Below, piece after piece: positions 9,787 through 17,246 of a stretch of DNA of 64,000 nucleotides. The notes beneath the pieces were generated by a model that saw nothing but the letters and a program-made list of their open reading frames with translations, was not told the origin of the DNA and searched no databases. The position numbers were made by a program, and so were the translations under genes. Source of the stretch: Schlesneria sp. (GTDB lineage: Bacteria > Planctomycetota > Planctomycetia > Planctomycetales > Planctomycetaceae); contig JAQGHU010000114.1 of assembly GCA_028291515.1 (NCBI GenBank), positions 1-64,000 on the forward strand. The letters are read 5' to 3'. Position 1 is the stretch's first letter; every line of letters begins with the position of its first letter.

Positions 9787-11862
9787 ATGCCCATGCCAGC
9801 GCCCGATGTGTTCGAGAGGATTCTCGATGATTTAATGCGGACGTTCAGCGCGCGAGGGGTCGCGTTATGGAAACACGATGGCGAGCAAGCTTCGATGCGA
9901 CGGATCGCGGCGCGCGGTTCCTCTGCACACGACCCCTTCGTCAGTCCTGCTGCAACCCAGCGCCTGCCGAACGAGTTCGCAATCACCTTGGCGGAAGGCG
10001 AACCGCGCTCCTTACGATTGACGGGACTTTTTGACGACCGCGAAACCCTGGTGCTGATATTGCCACTGTTTCAAGGGAACTTTCCCACCGGTCTGGTCGC
10101 GCTACTGGTGAATCCCGATCCCATTCATGATGATGCCGATGTCCTGGAGAGGTTGTTTGCTGAGTCATTGTCATTGTCACAAATCTTTTCGATGGAGGCG
10201 GACAACCCGCGCCTCGAGACGAAAAACTTAGAACGAGGCATTGGACTTTCAATTCCATCCCAGACTGTTGCGCGGCCAACTCTGATTGCGCCCGCTCCAT
10301 TCGAATTTGTGCTCAGTCTACAGCGAAGTCTGGACTTGGATGATGTCGCCAATGTCGTTGCGAATGACGGGCGCCTGTTGTGGGAAGTCGATCGTGTCAG
10401 TATTGCCGTTCGCCGAGGTCGCCGGGTCGACATCATGGCGGTCAGCGGCCAAGAATCCGTTCATCCGCGCGGAAACCTTGTTCGGCTGATGCGTCGACTG
10501 GCGGAATTGGTCGTAGCGACGGGCGAGGTCTTCCGTTTCGACGGTTCATCGGGCTCCGTTCCGCCTCAGTTAGAAGAGCCGTTGGCCGAGTTTGTCCAAG
10601 AGGCGGGATCGCGATTCATCATGATCGTGCCTTTGATCGAACCTGAACGATTGGTTCCGCCGGAGGCCCCGCCTGGACTGGGCAAAGTACCGAAGATCGA
10701 GCGGCGAGCGATCGGGGCGCTAATTATCGAGCAAATGGCCAGCAGCCAGCCCACGAATGCGCTGCAGCAATCTTTAGATTCGACAAAAGACCATATTGCG
10801 GCTGCGATCTATAATGCTCGAGCTTATAGCTCGATCTTCATGCTGCCGACCTGGCGGGCGATTGGACGCTTTCGCGAATGGTTGCGCGGGCGCCGCCTCG
10901 CAACTGCGGTCGCAATCTTGCTATCCATTGGTGTGTTTGCGATCGTGCTAGTGCTCGTTCCCTGGGAATATCGCATCGACGGAACCGGTCGATTGATGCC
11001 AGTTGAGCAGCGCGAGATTTTTGCTCCCTGGGACGGTGAAATCACAGAGCTTCTTGTCGCAGGAGGGGACCGAGTCGAGGTCGGCCAAGTCCTCCTGAAG
11101 CTTCGCAATGACGAACTGTCGACGGAACTAGTGACTCTGGAAAATGAGCTGCGCGAGAAGCGAAAGTTATTGGCATCCTTGGCTGCTCAGCGAGACGACG
11201 CGGAAAAACAGGGCAAACAAGAACAAATTGTCGAGATACAGGGTAAGTCCGTCGAGGCCAGGGTCGAGATCGAAGGTGGAACTCTGCAACGTGAAATTCT
11301 AAAGGAGAGAATCGAGCAACTCACCGCGAAGGCCCCGATTGCCGGAGTCGTCACGACGTTTCAGGTTGAACAGCTATTAATGCATCGTCCTGTGAAGCGG
11401 GGTGACGTACTTCTACAGATTATGGATGATCGCGGTGCCTGGCAGTTAGAGTTGGAGATCTCCGAAAATCGCGTCGGGCGAGTCTTGAACGCACAAGCGA
11501 AACCGACCGCTGGTGAAACACCAACCGGAAGTGCCGGTGATTCCAAGCATCCCGTGGCCGCCAATTCGGTCACAGCGTTGAATCGAAAAACGGACGCCAG
11601 GGGATTGGCGATCGAATATCGTCTGCTCACGCAGCCCGAATCGAGCTATTCAGGTTACTTAACACAACTGTCGACACGAGCCGCGACGACGGAGACCACC
11701 GGCACCGTATTGGAAGCACGCGCCGCGCTCGATGAGGAGAAACTGCCCCCCCATTCGATTGGAGCTGAGGTTCGAGCACGAATTGGTTGTGGTCCATCAA
11801 CATTGGGAGATGTTCTCTTTGGGGATGTCGTCGAGTTTGTGCAGCGATATCTCTGGTGGTGA
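9787..11862 (+). CDS. GAF-domain HlyD-family adaptor protein
   Basis: 691 residues with a cytoplasmic N-terminal half and a periplasmic HlyD half. The region from about residue 180 to 350 looks like a GAF-type sensor domain (for example LQRSLDLDDVANVVANDGRLLWEVDRVS and a later AIGALIIEQ strand). One membrane segment follows (about 368-392, AVAILLSIGVFAIVLVLVPW). Beyond it are a lipoyl/biotinyl half-domain (IFAPWDGEITELLVAGGDRV), a charged coiled coil, the second lipoyl half (APIAGVVTTF) and a beta-barrel part. HlyD proteins bridge an inner-membrane exporter to an outer-membrane channel. The fused GAF domain suggests gating by a cytoplasmic signal. The gene is 45 bases upstream of the SecA-like gene and likely co-transcribed, divergent from the giant toxin. 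ATGCCA six bases downstream is an equally possible start. Confidence 0.82.
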   Translation: MPMPAPDVFERILDDLMRTFSARGVALWKHDGEQASMRRIAARGSSAHDPFVSPAATQRLPNEFAITLAEGEPRSLRLTGLFDDRETLVLILPLFQGNFPTGLVALLVNPDPIHDDADVLERLFAESLSLSQIFSMEADNPRLETKNLERGIGLSIPSQTVARPTLIAPAPFEFVLSLQRSLDLDDVANVVANDGRLLWEVDRVSIAVRRGRRVDIMAVSGQESVHPRGNLVRLMRRLAELVVATGEVFRFDGSSGSVPPQLEEPLAEFVQEAGSRFIMIVPLIEPERLVPPEAPPGLGKVPKIERRAIGALIIEQMASSQPTNALQQSLDSTKDHIAAAIYNARAYSSIFMLPTWRAIGRFREWLRGRRLATAVAILLSIGVFAIVLVLVPWEYRIDGTGRLMPVEQREIFAPWDGEITELLVAGGDRVEVGQVLLKLRNDELSTELVTLENELREKRKLLASLAAQRDDAEKQGKQEQIVEIQGKSVEARVEIEGGTLQREILKERIEQLTAKAPIAGVVTTFQVEQLLMHRPVKRGDVLLQIMDDRGAWQLELEISENRVGRVLNAQAKPTAGETPTGSAGDSKHPVAANSVTALNRKTDARGLAIEYRLLTQPESSYSGYLTQLSTRAATTETTGTVLEARAALDEEKLPPHSIGAEVRARIGCGPSTLGDVLFGDVVEFVQRYLWW

Positions 11863-11907
11863 CATCCGCATACTTGCTATCCGAACAGCAGTTTAAGCCA
11901 CTTAATT

Positions 11908-13854
11908 ATGCATCGGCTGACACGACTTTGGCATCTGGCGAAATCGAGCGGGCGTCCGATGTCCGCGCGTGTCTCGCGCTGGCGCGATTTAGCCCGACGA
12001 ATTATCGCCGAATCCGATCGATTGGTGCGTGAAAGTGACGACGTACTACTACGTCGCGCTCACGAATTGCAGTGGCAAGCAAGGGCCAGTGTGCCGCTTG
12101 ATCGGTTGCTACCGGACGCGTATGCGCTGGTGCGTGAAGCCTCGCGACGTGTCCTTGGTAAGCCGCACTATGAAGCGCAACTGATCGGAGGAATTGGTCT
12201 GTTCGAAGGAGGCCTGGCGGAAATGCAGACAGGAGAGGGCAAGACGCTGACCGCGACGCTGCCCGTTTTTCTGCGGGCACTTCGTGGACAGGGTTGCCAT
12301 GTCGTCACCGTCAACGACTATCTTGCCGAACGTGATTGCGAACTGATGGCACCGATCTACAGGTTGCTTGGCCTAACCGTGGGATGCGTAGTCTCATCCA
12401 GCGAACCACTTACGCGGCGACAGGCCTATCAGCAGGACATAACCTACGCCACCAGTCGAGAAATCGGCTTTGATTTCTTGCGAGATCGATTGAAAGCAGG
12501 GCATGAACTGGATGCCCAGCACAATCAGTTGTGTTTTCCTCCTACGAGGAGCGATGACAGCGAAGAGACTGTGCAACGAGGGCATCATTTTGCATTGATC
12601 GACGAGGCCGACAGCGTCTTGATTGATGACGCCGGAACTCCGCTCATCATCGCCCTGAATCGCGCCGAGGGACCGGCCTATGAGGCGCTGCTAAACTGGA
12701 GTCGTGATTTCGCACGGCACTTTGATTCCGGGAATGACTACGTTTTTGACCCATCGCAACGATCCATCGAGCTTACGAATCGTGGTGTCAGGCGGATCAC
12801 GCTGGCCGCGAAGCCGCCGCAACTGGCTACTTTCGAAAGCGAGAAACTCTACGTTCATGTCGAGCAGGCACTGCGAGGTCTGCTGGCATTCCAACGAGGC
12901 CGAGATTATGTCGTGACCGAGGATCAAGAGATCGCGATTGTCGATGAGGGAACCGGCCGCATCCTTGATGGCAGGAAATGGCAAGCAGGCCTTCATCAAG
13001 CGATCGAGGCCAAAGAACATGTTCCAATCACCGATGAAACTAAGGAAGCTGCTCGCATTACGGTACAGACGTTTTTTCGACGATATGATTATTTGGCGGG
13101 AATGACCGGAACGGCGCTTCCCGCCGCCAAGGAATTGCATCGAACATACAGTCTTCAGGTCACAGTGATCCCGACCAATCGCCGCTGTATTCGGAAAGGC
13201 CTGCCCACGCGAGTCTTCGTGTCGCAACAAACCAAACGCGATGCGCTGATTCACGAAGTTGTGCGTCTTCACGCGGCCGGCCGCGCGATCTTGATTGGAA
13301 CACCTTCCGTCGATGCGTCTGAAGCACTGGGAAGCCTGTTGGGAAAGCGAAGCCTGGAATGTCGGATACTGAATGCACTGTTCGATGAGCAAGAAGCGGA
13401 AATTGTGGCTGAGGCGGGCCAGCCGGGACGAATTACGATCGCCACCAATATGGCTGGTCGAGGAACCGATATTCATCTGCACGAACAAGTGCGCGCCTGC
13501 GGGGGGCTGCACGTCATCGCAACAGAACTGCATTCAAATCGCAGAATCGACCGGCAGTTAATTGGCCGCGCTGCTCGGCAAGGCGATCCCGGTTCGTATC
13601 AGTTATGGCTGTCGCTCGAGGACGAGTTATTTCGAAGCATTGCCGCTGCCCAGTGGCAATCGTATCGCAAATCGGCGAGGCCAGATTCAAGTGGCGAGCT
13701 TCCAGAATCGTGGCTGCGCGTCTTCCGCCGAATTCAAAAATCCATCGAACGCCGTGAGCGCCAGCACCGCAAGCAACTTCTGAAACAAGAGCGGACCCGA
13801 GAACTGTCGTGCCAATCAATGGGGCTGGACCCGTACCTCGAAGTGTCCGAATAA
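11908..13854 (+). CDS. SecA-like ATPase, shortened paralogue
   Basis: 648 residues, against roughly 850-900 for housekeeping SecA. Core motor motifs are all present: Walker A MQTGEGKT (106-113), VNDYLAERD, ATSREIGFDFLRD, Walker B IDEADSVLIDDA (about 231-241), GMTGTA, TNMAGRGTDI and QLIGRAARQGDPG. After motif VI the protein ends with a short basic helix, so the C-terminal linker and zinc-binding SEC-C tail are missing and the helical scaffold is reduced. It is therefore a SecA2-like accessory motor, not the main translocase. It follows the GAF-HlyD gene and faces the TolC-HlyD-M50 operon. I infer that it supplies energy for export of the adjacent giant protein. Homology to SecA is firm; substrate is inference. 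Confidence 0.9.
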   Translation: MHRLTRLWHLAKSSGRPMSARVSRWRDLARRIIAESDRLVRESDDVLLRRAHELQWQARASVPLDRLLPDAYALVREASRRVLGKPHYEAQLIGGIGLFEGGLAEMQTGEGKTLTATLPVFLRALRGQGCHVVTVNDYLAERDCELMAPIYRLLGLTVGCVVSSSEPLTRRQAYQQDITYATSREIGFDFLRDRLKAGHELDAQHNQLCFPPTRSDDSEETVQRGHHFALIDEADSVLIDDAGTPLIIALNRAEGPAYEALLNWSRDFARHFDSGNDYVFDPSQRSIELTNRGVRRITLAAKPPQLATFESEKLYVHVEQALRGLLAFQRGRDYVVTEDQEIAIVDEGTGRILDGRKWQAGLHQAIEAKEHVPITDETKEAARITVQTFFRRYDYLAGMTGTALPAAKELHRTYSLQVTVIPTNRRCIRKGLPTRVFVSQQTKRDALIHEVVRLHAAGRAILIGTPSVDASEALGSLLGKRSLECRILNALFDEQEAEIVAEAGQPGRITIATNMAGRGTDIHLHEQVRACGGLHVIATELHSNRRIDRQLIGRAARQGDPGSYQLWLSLEDELFRSIAAAQWQSYRKSARPDSSGELPESWLRVFRRIQKSIERRERQHRKQLLKQERTRELSCQSMGLDPYLEVSE

Positions 13855-13917
13855 CTTGTGAGGTGTGAACTACGTTTCGGTGATTGTGCCAGTCTGGATT
13901 CATTGCGAAATAGCTGG

Positions 13918-13937
13918 ATTCCCGCCTGCGCGGGAAT
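13918..13937. repeat. Palindromic dRS3/REP-like repeat ATTCCC-N8-GGGAAT
   Basis: ATTCCCGCCTGCGCGGGAAT is an 8-bp perfect stem with a 4-base loop in the gap between convergent genes. The same ATTCCC-N8-GGGAAT layout is known as dRS3 in Neisseria, and this exact kind of sequence recurs in many bacterial genomes. Here it could also act as a bidirectional terminator for the SecA-like gene and the M50 operon, although no clear T-tract follows. Confidence 0.7.
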
Positions 13938-14014
13938 GACGGAAAGCAACGACGCGGGATGGGTCAAGTTCCGTTCTGGCGATACACCCTGGCGCGAATC
14001 CGGGCCTAGCTCAT

Positions 14015-16240
14015 TCACATCCGGAAATGGAATGTTCGGCGGATGTATCGCCAAAGCCAACCGGAAGCAGAGCGACTTGTCACGATGAATCTTGCCGTCC
14101 CGCGAAGATCTGTTCTGAATAACTCAGGAGATTCGTTGAGGACAACGACCGCTTGATAGGCCGCATTCTGAAGCTCCTCTTTACCCTGTCGATCCGTCGT
14201 GGTCGGAAGTTGCCCCCCGTACTTCACCGATAGCGCGCCTGGAATGTACTCTGCCTGAGCTGTTGCGATGTGTGAGACGGTGCCGCGAAGGATTCGGTCT
14301 GGCAAGTGATCGAGCTTCAAGGCCACCTTCATTCCGACCGATACGTCATGGCGGTCAGACTGATCGAGATAGAGGATGGCCTGCATCGCATCGATCGGGG
14401 CGATGCTTAATAGATGCGTTTGCTCATCAAGCTTGCACCCGGTGTTTCTAGGGTCCAATGGAGTTCCTGTCCATTGGGGGAGCCGCAATTTCTGTTCTTC
14501 CAGTTTTGGAGACGGGACCTTCTGAGGACCAATGATGATTCCGCCGCAAGGAGCAACGATCCTCAGTTGACGCTGATGTTCCACTAAGGCGGCGAGTTCT
14601 TCCTCCACGGAGCGAAGGCTTTCTTGAGCCAACCTCACAGAGCTTGGATTGTCAGTCGCCTTGCCGAGATGAATCGCCTTGATCTGCAGCTTTTGTTGTA
14701 CGTTCAGTTTGCGGACGCGATCTTCCAGTATGGGATCGGACAGGATCGCCAGCAATTGACCTTTGACGACGCGATCACCCGCCTGCACAGGTAGTTCGAT
14801 CAGGTGCCCAGGGACTTTCGTATAAATGTTTTGAACATCTTTGGGCTCGATGGTAAATGCGGCCGATCCAAACCAGGGGACGGGGATCGTTGCGATTGCA
14901 ATGCAGATCACCGTCACGATGGTCAGGCTAATTGCCAGGCGTCGTTTTTTCACCGGTTTTGCACGTTGGGCGGTTATCATCAGATAGGTGCTTCTCGTCA
15001 ATTTGCCCACAATCGCCGCCACCGAAAGTGCGGCGAGGGTCTGGCCGATGCTCTGCAATTCGTACGGTTTCAGGACCGTGTAGAGGAAGGTCAAAATACC
15101 AAACAACACTACCCATCCATACAGTGTCGAGGCGATGGCGAAAAGAACGAACCAATGTCGTCCTGTTTGAGGCATGGATGGATCGGGGCGCGGTTCAGTA
15201 CCCAGCAATAGCCGTTCGATATATTCCTGCAGCAGTCGATCGGCTTTGGGTCGAAGATTGGGAATCTCTAGAAAGTCACTCAGGATGTAATACCCGTCCA
15301 GACGCATCAGTGGATTGGCGTTAAAGATCACCGTCGTGGCCGCGGTCACGAAGAACAGATTCAGGCACAAGTAGTGTAAAAGGCCCGGTTCTGTCATCCA
15401 CCAGACAAAGATCGCGATCGCGGACAGCGCGATTTCGATAATCATGCCGGCCGCGCCGATCAACATGCGCGACCATTTGTTCTTCAGCATCCAGGAATCG
15501 GAGACATCACAGTAGAGACACGGGCTGCCCACCAGCAACATCACGCCCATCTCATGACATTCACCGCCAAAATATTTGCACGACAGGCCATGGCCAAATT
15601 CGTGGATGATTTTGGCACCGGCCAGGGTACACCACAGGAAAATCAGGTTTGGCCAACCGAAGAATTGACTGAATGCTGGCAATCGACTTTGGAACACACT
15701 GAACTGGATCGCTAACAGTAGCCATGAGCCTAAGATGACGACACTGGCAATGACGACGGTTGCGGGATGAAACATCCAGCGCGTCCATCGCAGCATTCGT
15801 GTCAATGTCCTATCTGGATCCCACCCCGGCAATCGCAACGACAGGATATTTGTCAGAACGCCCCACAGTTGTTGTCGCCATTTTTTCCGGCGCTGCCCAA
15901 TTCGCGCGGCTGCCTGTCCGGGCCGAATGCCATAGACGAGCCCTTTTTGATGAAGGTCCGCAATTGCCTGCTGAATATCTTGTAGAATCGGGCTGAGAGA
16001 GGGGAATGTGCGAACAAGGTCATCGCGAATCGCTTCGATGTGCCGACGACCATCCAAAGCCTTCAGTATGCAGTATTGATCACCCCGTAAGCGATGATAG
16101 GTCAGTCCGATTGGATCTTTGATGACGTAATGAGTGACACCCTGAAAATCGATCGCCTTCACAATCAGGTCGGCGCGGCCGCGAAGAGGCACGGGTCGGT
16201 GCGACGAACTGATCTGCTCTGAAGGTATTGACAGCGACAT
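14015..16240 (-). CDS. PqqD-like / M50 metalloprotease / HlyD fusion protein
   Basis: 741 residues. The N-terminal 100 residues look like a PqqD-type winged helix, the peptide-binding fold (RRE) of RiPP systems (DPIGLTYHRLRGDQYCILKALDG...). A multi-pass membrane region follows with the site-2-protease zinc motif HEFGH (213-217) and the distal NPLMRLDGYY (about 308-318). After a further membrane helix (about VVTVICIAIATIPVPWFG) there is a HlyD-like periplasmic part: lipoyl half (VPGHLIELPVQAGDRVVKGQ), helical hairpin, second half (IVAPCGGIIIG). Similar M50-HlyD fusions accompany peptide export and processing systems. The fusion suggests substrate recognition, intramembrane cleavage and hand-over to an outer channel in one polypeptide. 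It is the last gene of the TolC-HlyD-M50 operon, 69 bases after the HlyD gene. Confidence 0.85.
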   Translation of the reverse strand: MSLSIPSEQISSSHRPVPLRGRADLIVKAIDFQGVTHYVIKDPIGLTYHRLRGDQYCILKALDGRRHIEAIRDDLVRTFPSLSPILQDIQQAIADLHQKGLVYGIRPGQAAARIGQRRKKWRQQLWGVLTNILSLRLPGWDPDRTLTRMLRWTRWMFHPATVVIASVVILGSWLLLAIQFSVFQSRLPAFSQFFGWPNLIFLWCTLAGAKIIHEFGHGLSCKYFGGECHEMGVMLLVGSPCLYCDVSDSWMLKNKWSRMLIGAAGMIIEIALSAIAIFVWWMTEPGLLHYLCLNLFFVTAATTVIFNANPLMRLDGYYILSDFLEIPNLRPKADRLLQEYIERLLLGTEPRPDPSMPQTGRHWFVLFAIASTLYGWVVLFGILTFLYTVLKPYELQSIGQTLAALSVAAIVGKLTRSTYLMITAQRAKPVKKRRLAISLTIVTVICIAIATIPVPWFGSAAFTIEPKDVQNIYTKVPGHLIELPVQAGDRVVKGQLLAILSDPILEDRVRKLNVQQKLQIKAIHLGKATDNPSSVRLAQESLRSVEEELAALVEHQRQLRIVAPCGGIIIGPQKVPSPKLEEQKLRLPQWTGTPLDPRNTGCKLDEQTHLLSIAPIDAMQAILYLDQSDRHDVSVGMKVALKLDHLPDRILRGTVSHIATAQAEYIPGALSVKYGGQLPTTTDRQGKEELQNAAYQAVVVLNESPELFRTDLRGTARFIVTSRSASGWLWRYIRRTFHFRM

Positions 16241-16309
16241 TGCACGAGCTAGCGGAAATCATCGTGAATTGTGGCAGACGTTTCGCGACACGAGCGACCA
16301 AATTGATCG

Positions 16310-17200
16310 TTAATTCGATTCGTGTACTTCGAGAATCATTTCTGCCGTGAGACCGGCGCGCAGAATATTGTCCTTGTTTCTGACATCTGCAAATATTCTC
16401 GTTTCGTGTGTGACCGGATCCGAGATCAAATCGACAAACGTGATCTGGCCTGAAAACTCCTCGCGTTCTTCGGGTAGATCGAGATCCGGGATAGAGAGTC
16501 GCACTTTCACCTTCGCTCCCTGTTTGGCATATTTAAGATCTGCCAAGTCGATGCGACCTTCAATACGAACGCGATCGGTATTGACGACTTCGACAATGGG
16601 ATCTCCCTGACGTACCGCTTCGCCTTTTTTTCGATAGATTCGCGCCACAACTCCGTCGAATTCCGCCAGGACCGAGTAACTTGCTAGTTCAGCGCGTGAA
16701 ACTTCCGCGGTCAGCTTGTTCAACAACAACTCATGCTCGGCCTGTTCAATCGACAACACGGCTTTTTCTGCTGCCAGCCTCAGCTTTTCTACTTCCAGCA
16801 ATGCGACAGGATTCCCTTTACCCGCGTCTGCTGCCTTCTTATTCGCCTCGGCGTTTTTTCGATACTCGGTTTCTGCAATCTCACTGGCTTTGCGATTAAA
16901 TCGAACTTCGACATCGTTGCCCCCCTTACGTTCAGCCAGTGACAGATTTGCAATGGCGATTTCATCGGCGACCAGGGCGACCTGTTGCCGCGCCTGGACT
17001 TGCATCCCCTCTTTGAATTCGACACTTTTCAGAATACCCGAGCGATCGCATGCCAGGACGACGTGATCTATCAAAACAATTCTGCAATCCGCGATGCGGA
17101 CTGAAGAGCGATTCGGGAGACGAGCCCCGTTCTCTCCGGCTTCGATAAGACCTGTCCCGAAAAACAAAACTGCCACTACGGCGACGCGCAGACAACTCAT
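16310..17200 (-). CDS. HlyD-family periplasmic adaptor
   Basis: 296 residues with a signal peptide (VAVVAVLFFGTGLIEAGENG). The layout is that of a membrane-fusion protein: lipoyl half (DRSGILKSVEFKEGMQVQARQQVALV), a coiled-coil hairpin rich in Ala/Glu/Lys, second lipoyl half (YSVLAEFDGVVARIYRKKGEAVRQGDPI), a beta-barrel, and a C-terminal LRAGLTAEMIL strand. It sits between the TolC-like gene (46 bases upstream) and the M50-HlyD fusion, so it most likely links the inner-membrane part to the TolC-like channel. It is a third adaptor in this cluster, after the two fused HlyD domains, which is unusual for a single exporter. Confidence 0.88.
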   Translation of the reverse strand: MSCLRVAVVAVLFFGTGLIEAGENGARLPNRSSVRIADCRIVLIDHVVLACDRSGILKSVEFKEGMQVQARQQVALVADEIAIANLSLAERKGGNDVEVRFNRKASEIAETEYRKNAEANKKAADAGKGNPVALLEVEKLRLAAEKAVLSIEQAEHELLLNKLTAEVSRAELASYSVLAEFDGVVARIYRKKGEAVRQGDPIVEVVNTDRVRIEGRIDLADLKYAKQGAKVKVRLSIPDLDLPEEREEFSGQITFVDLISDPVTHETRIFADVRNKDNILRAGLTAEMILEVHESN

Positions 17201-17246
17201 GGCATGAACTCGAATGTGGTTTGAAAGTGCATTGCTGAGTATCGCC

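Noticed and set aside
9372-9986. Overlapping ORFs on both strands between the toxin and GAF-HlyD genes
   Set aside because: No motifs, mutual conflict, and the longer one overlaps the start of the GAF-HlyD gene antisense.
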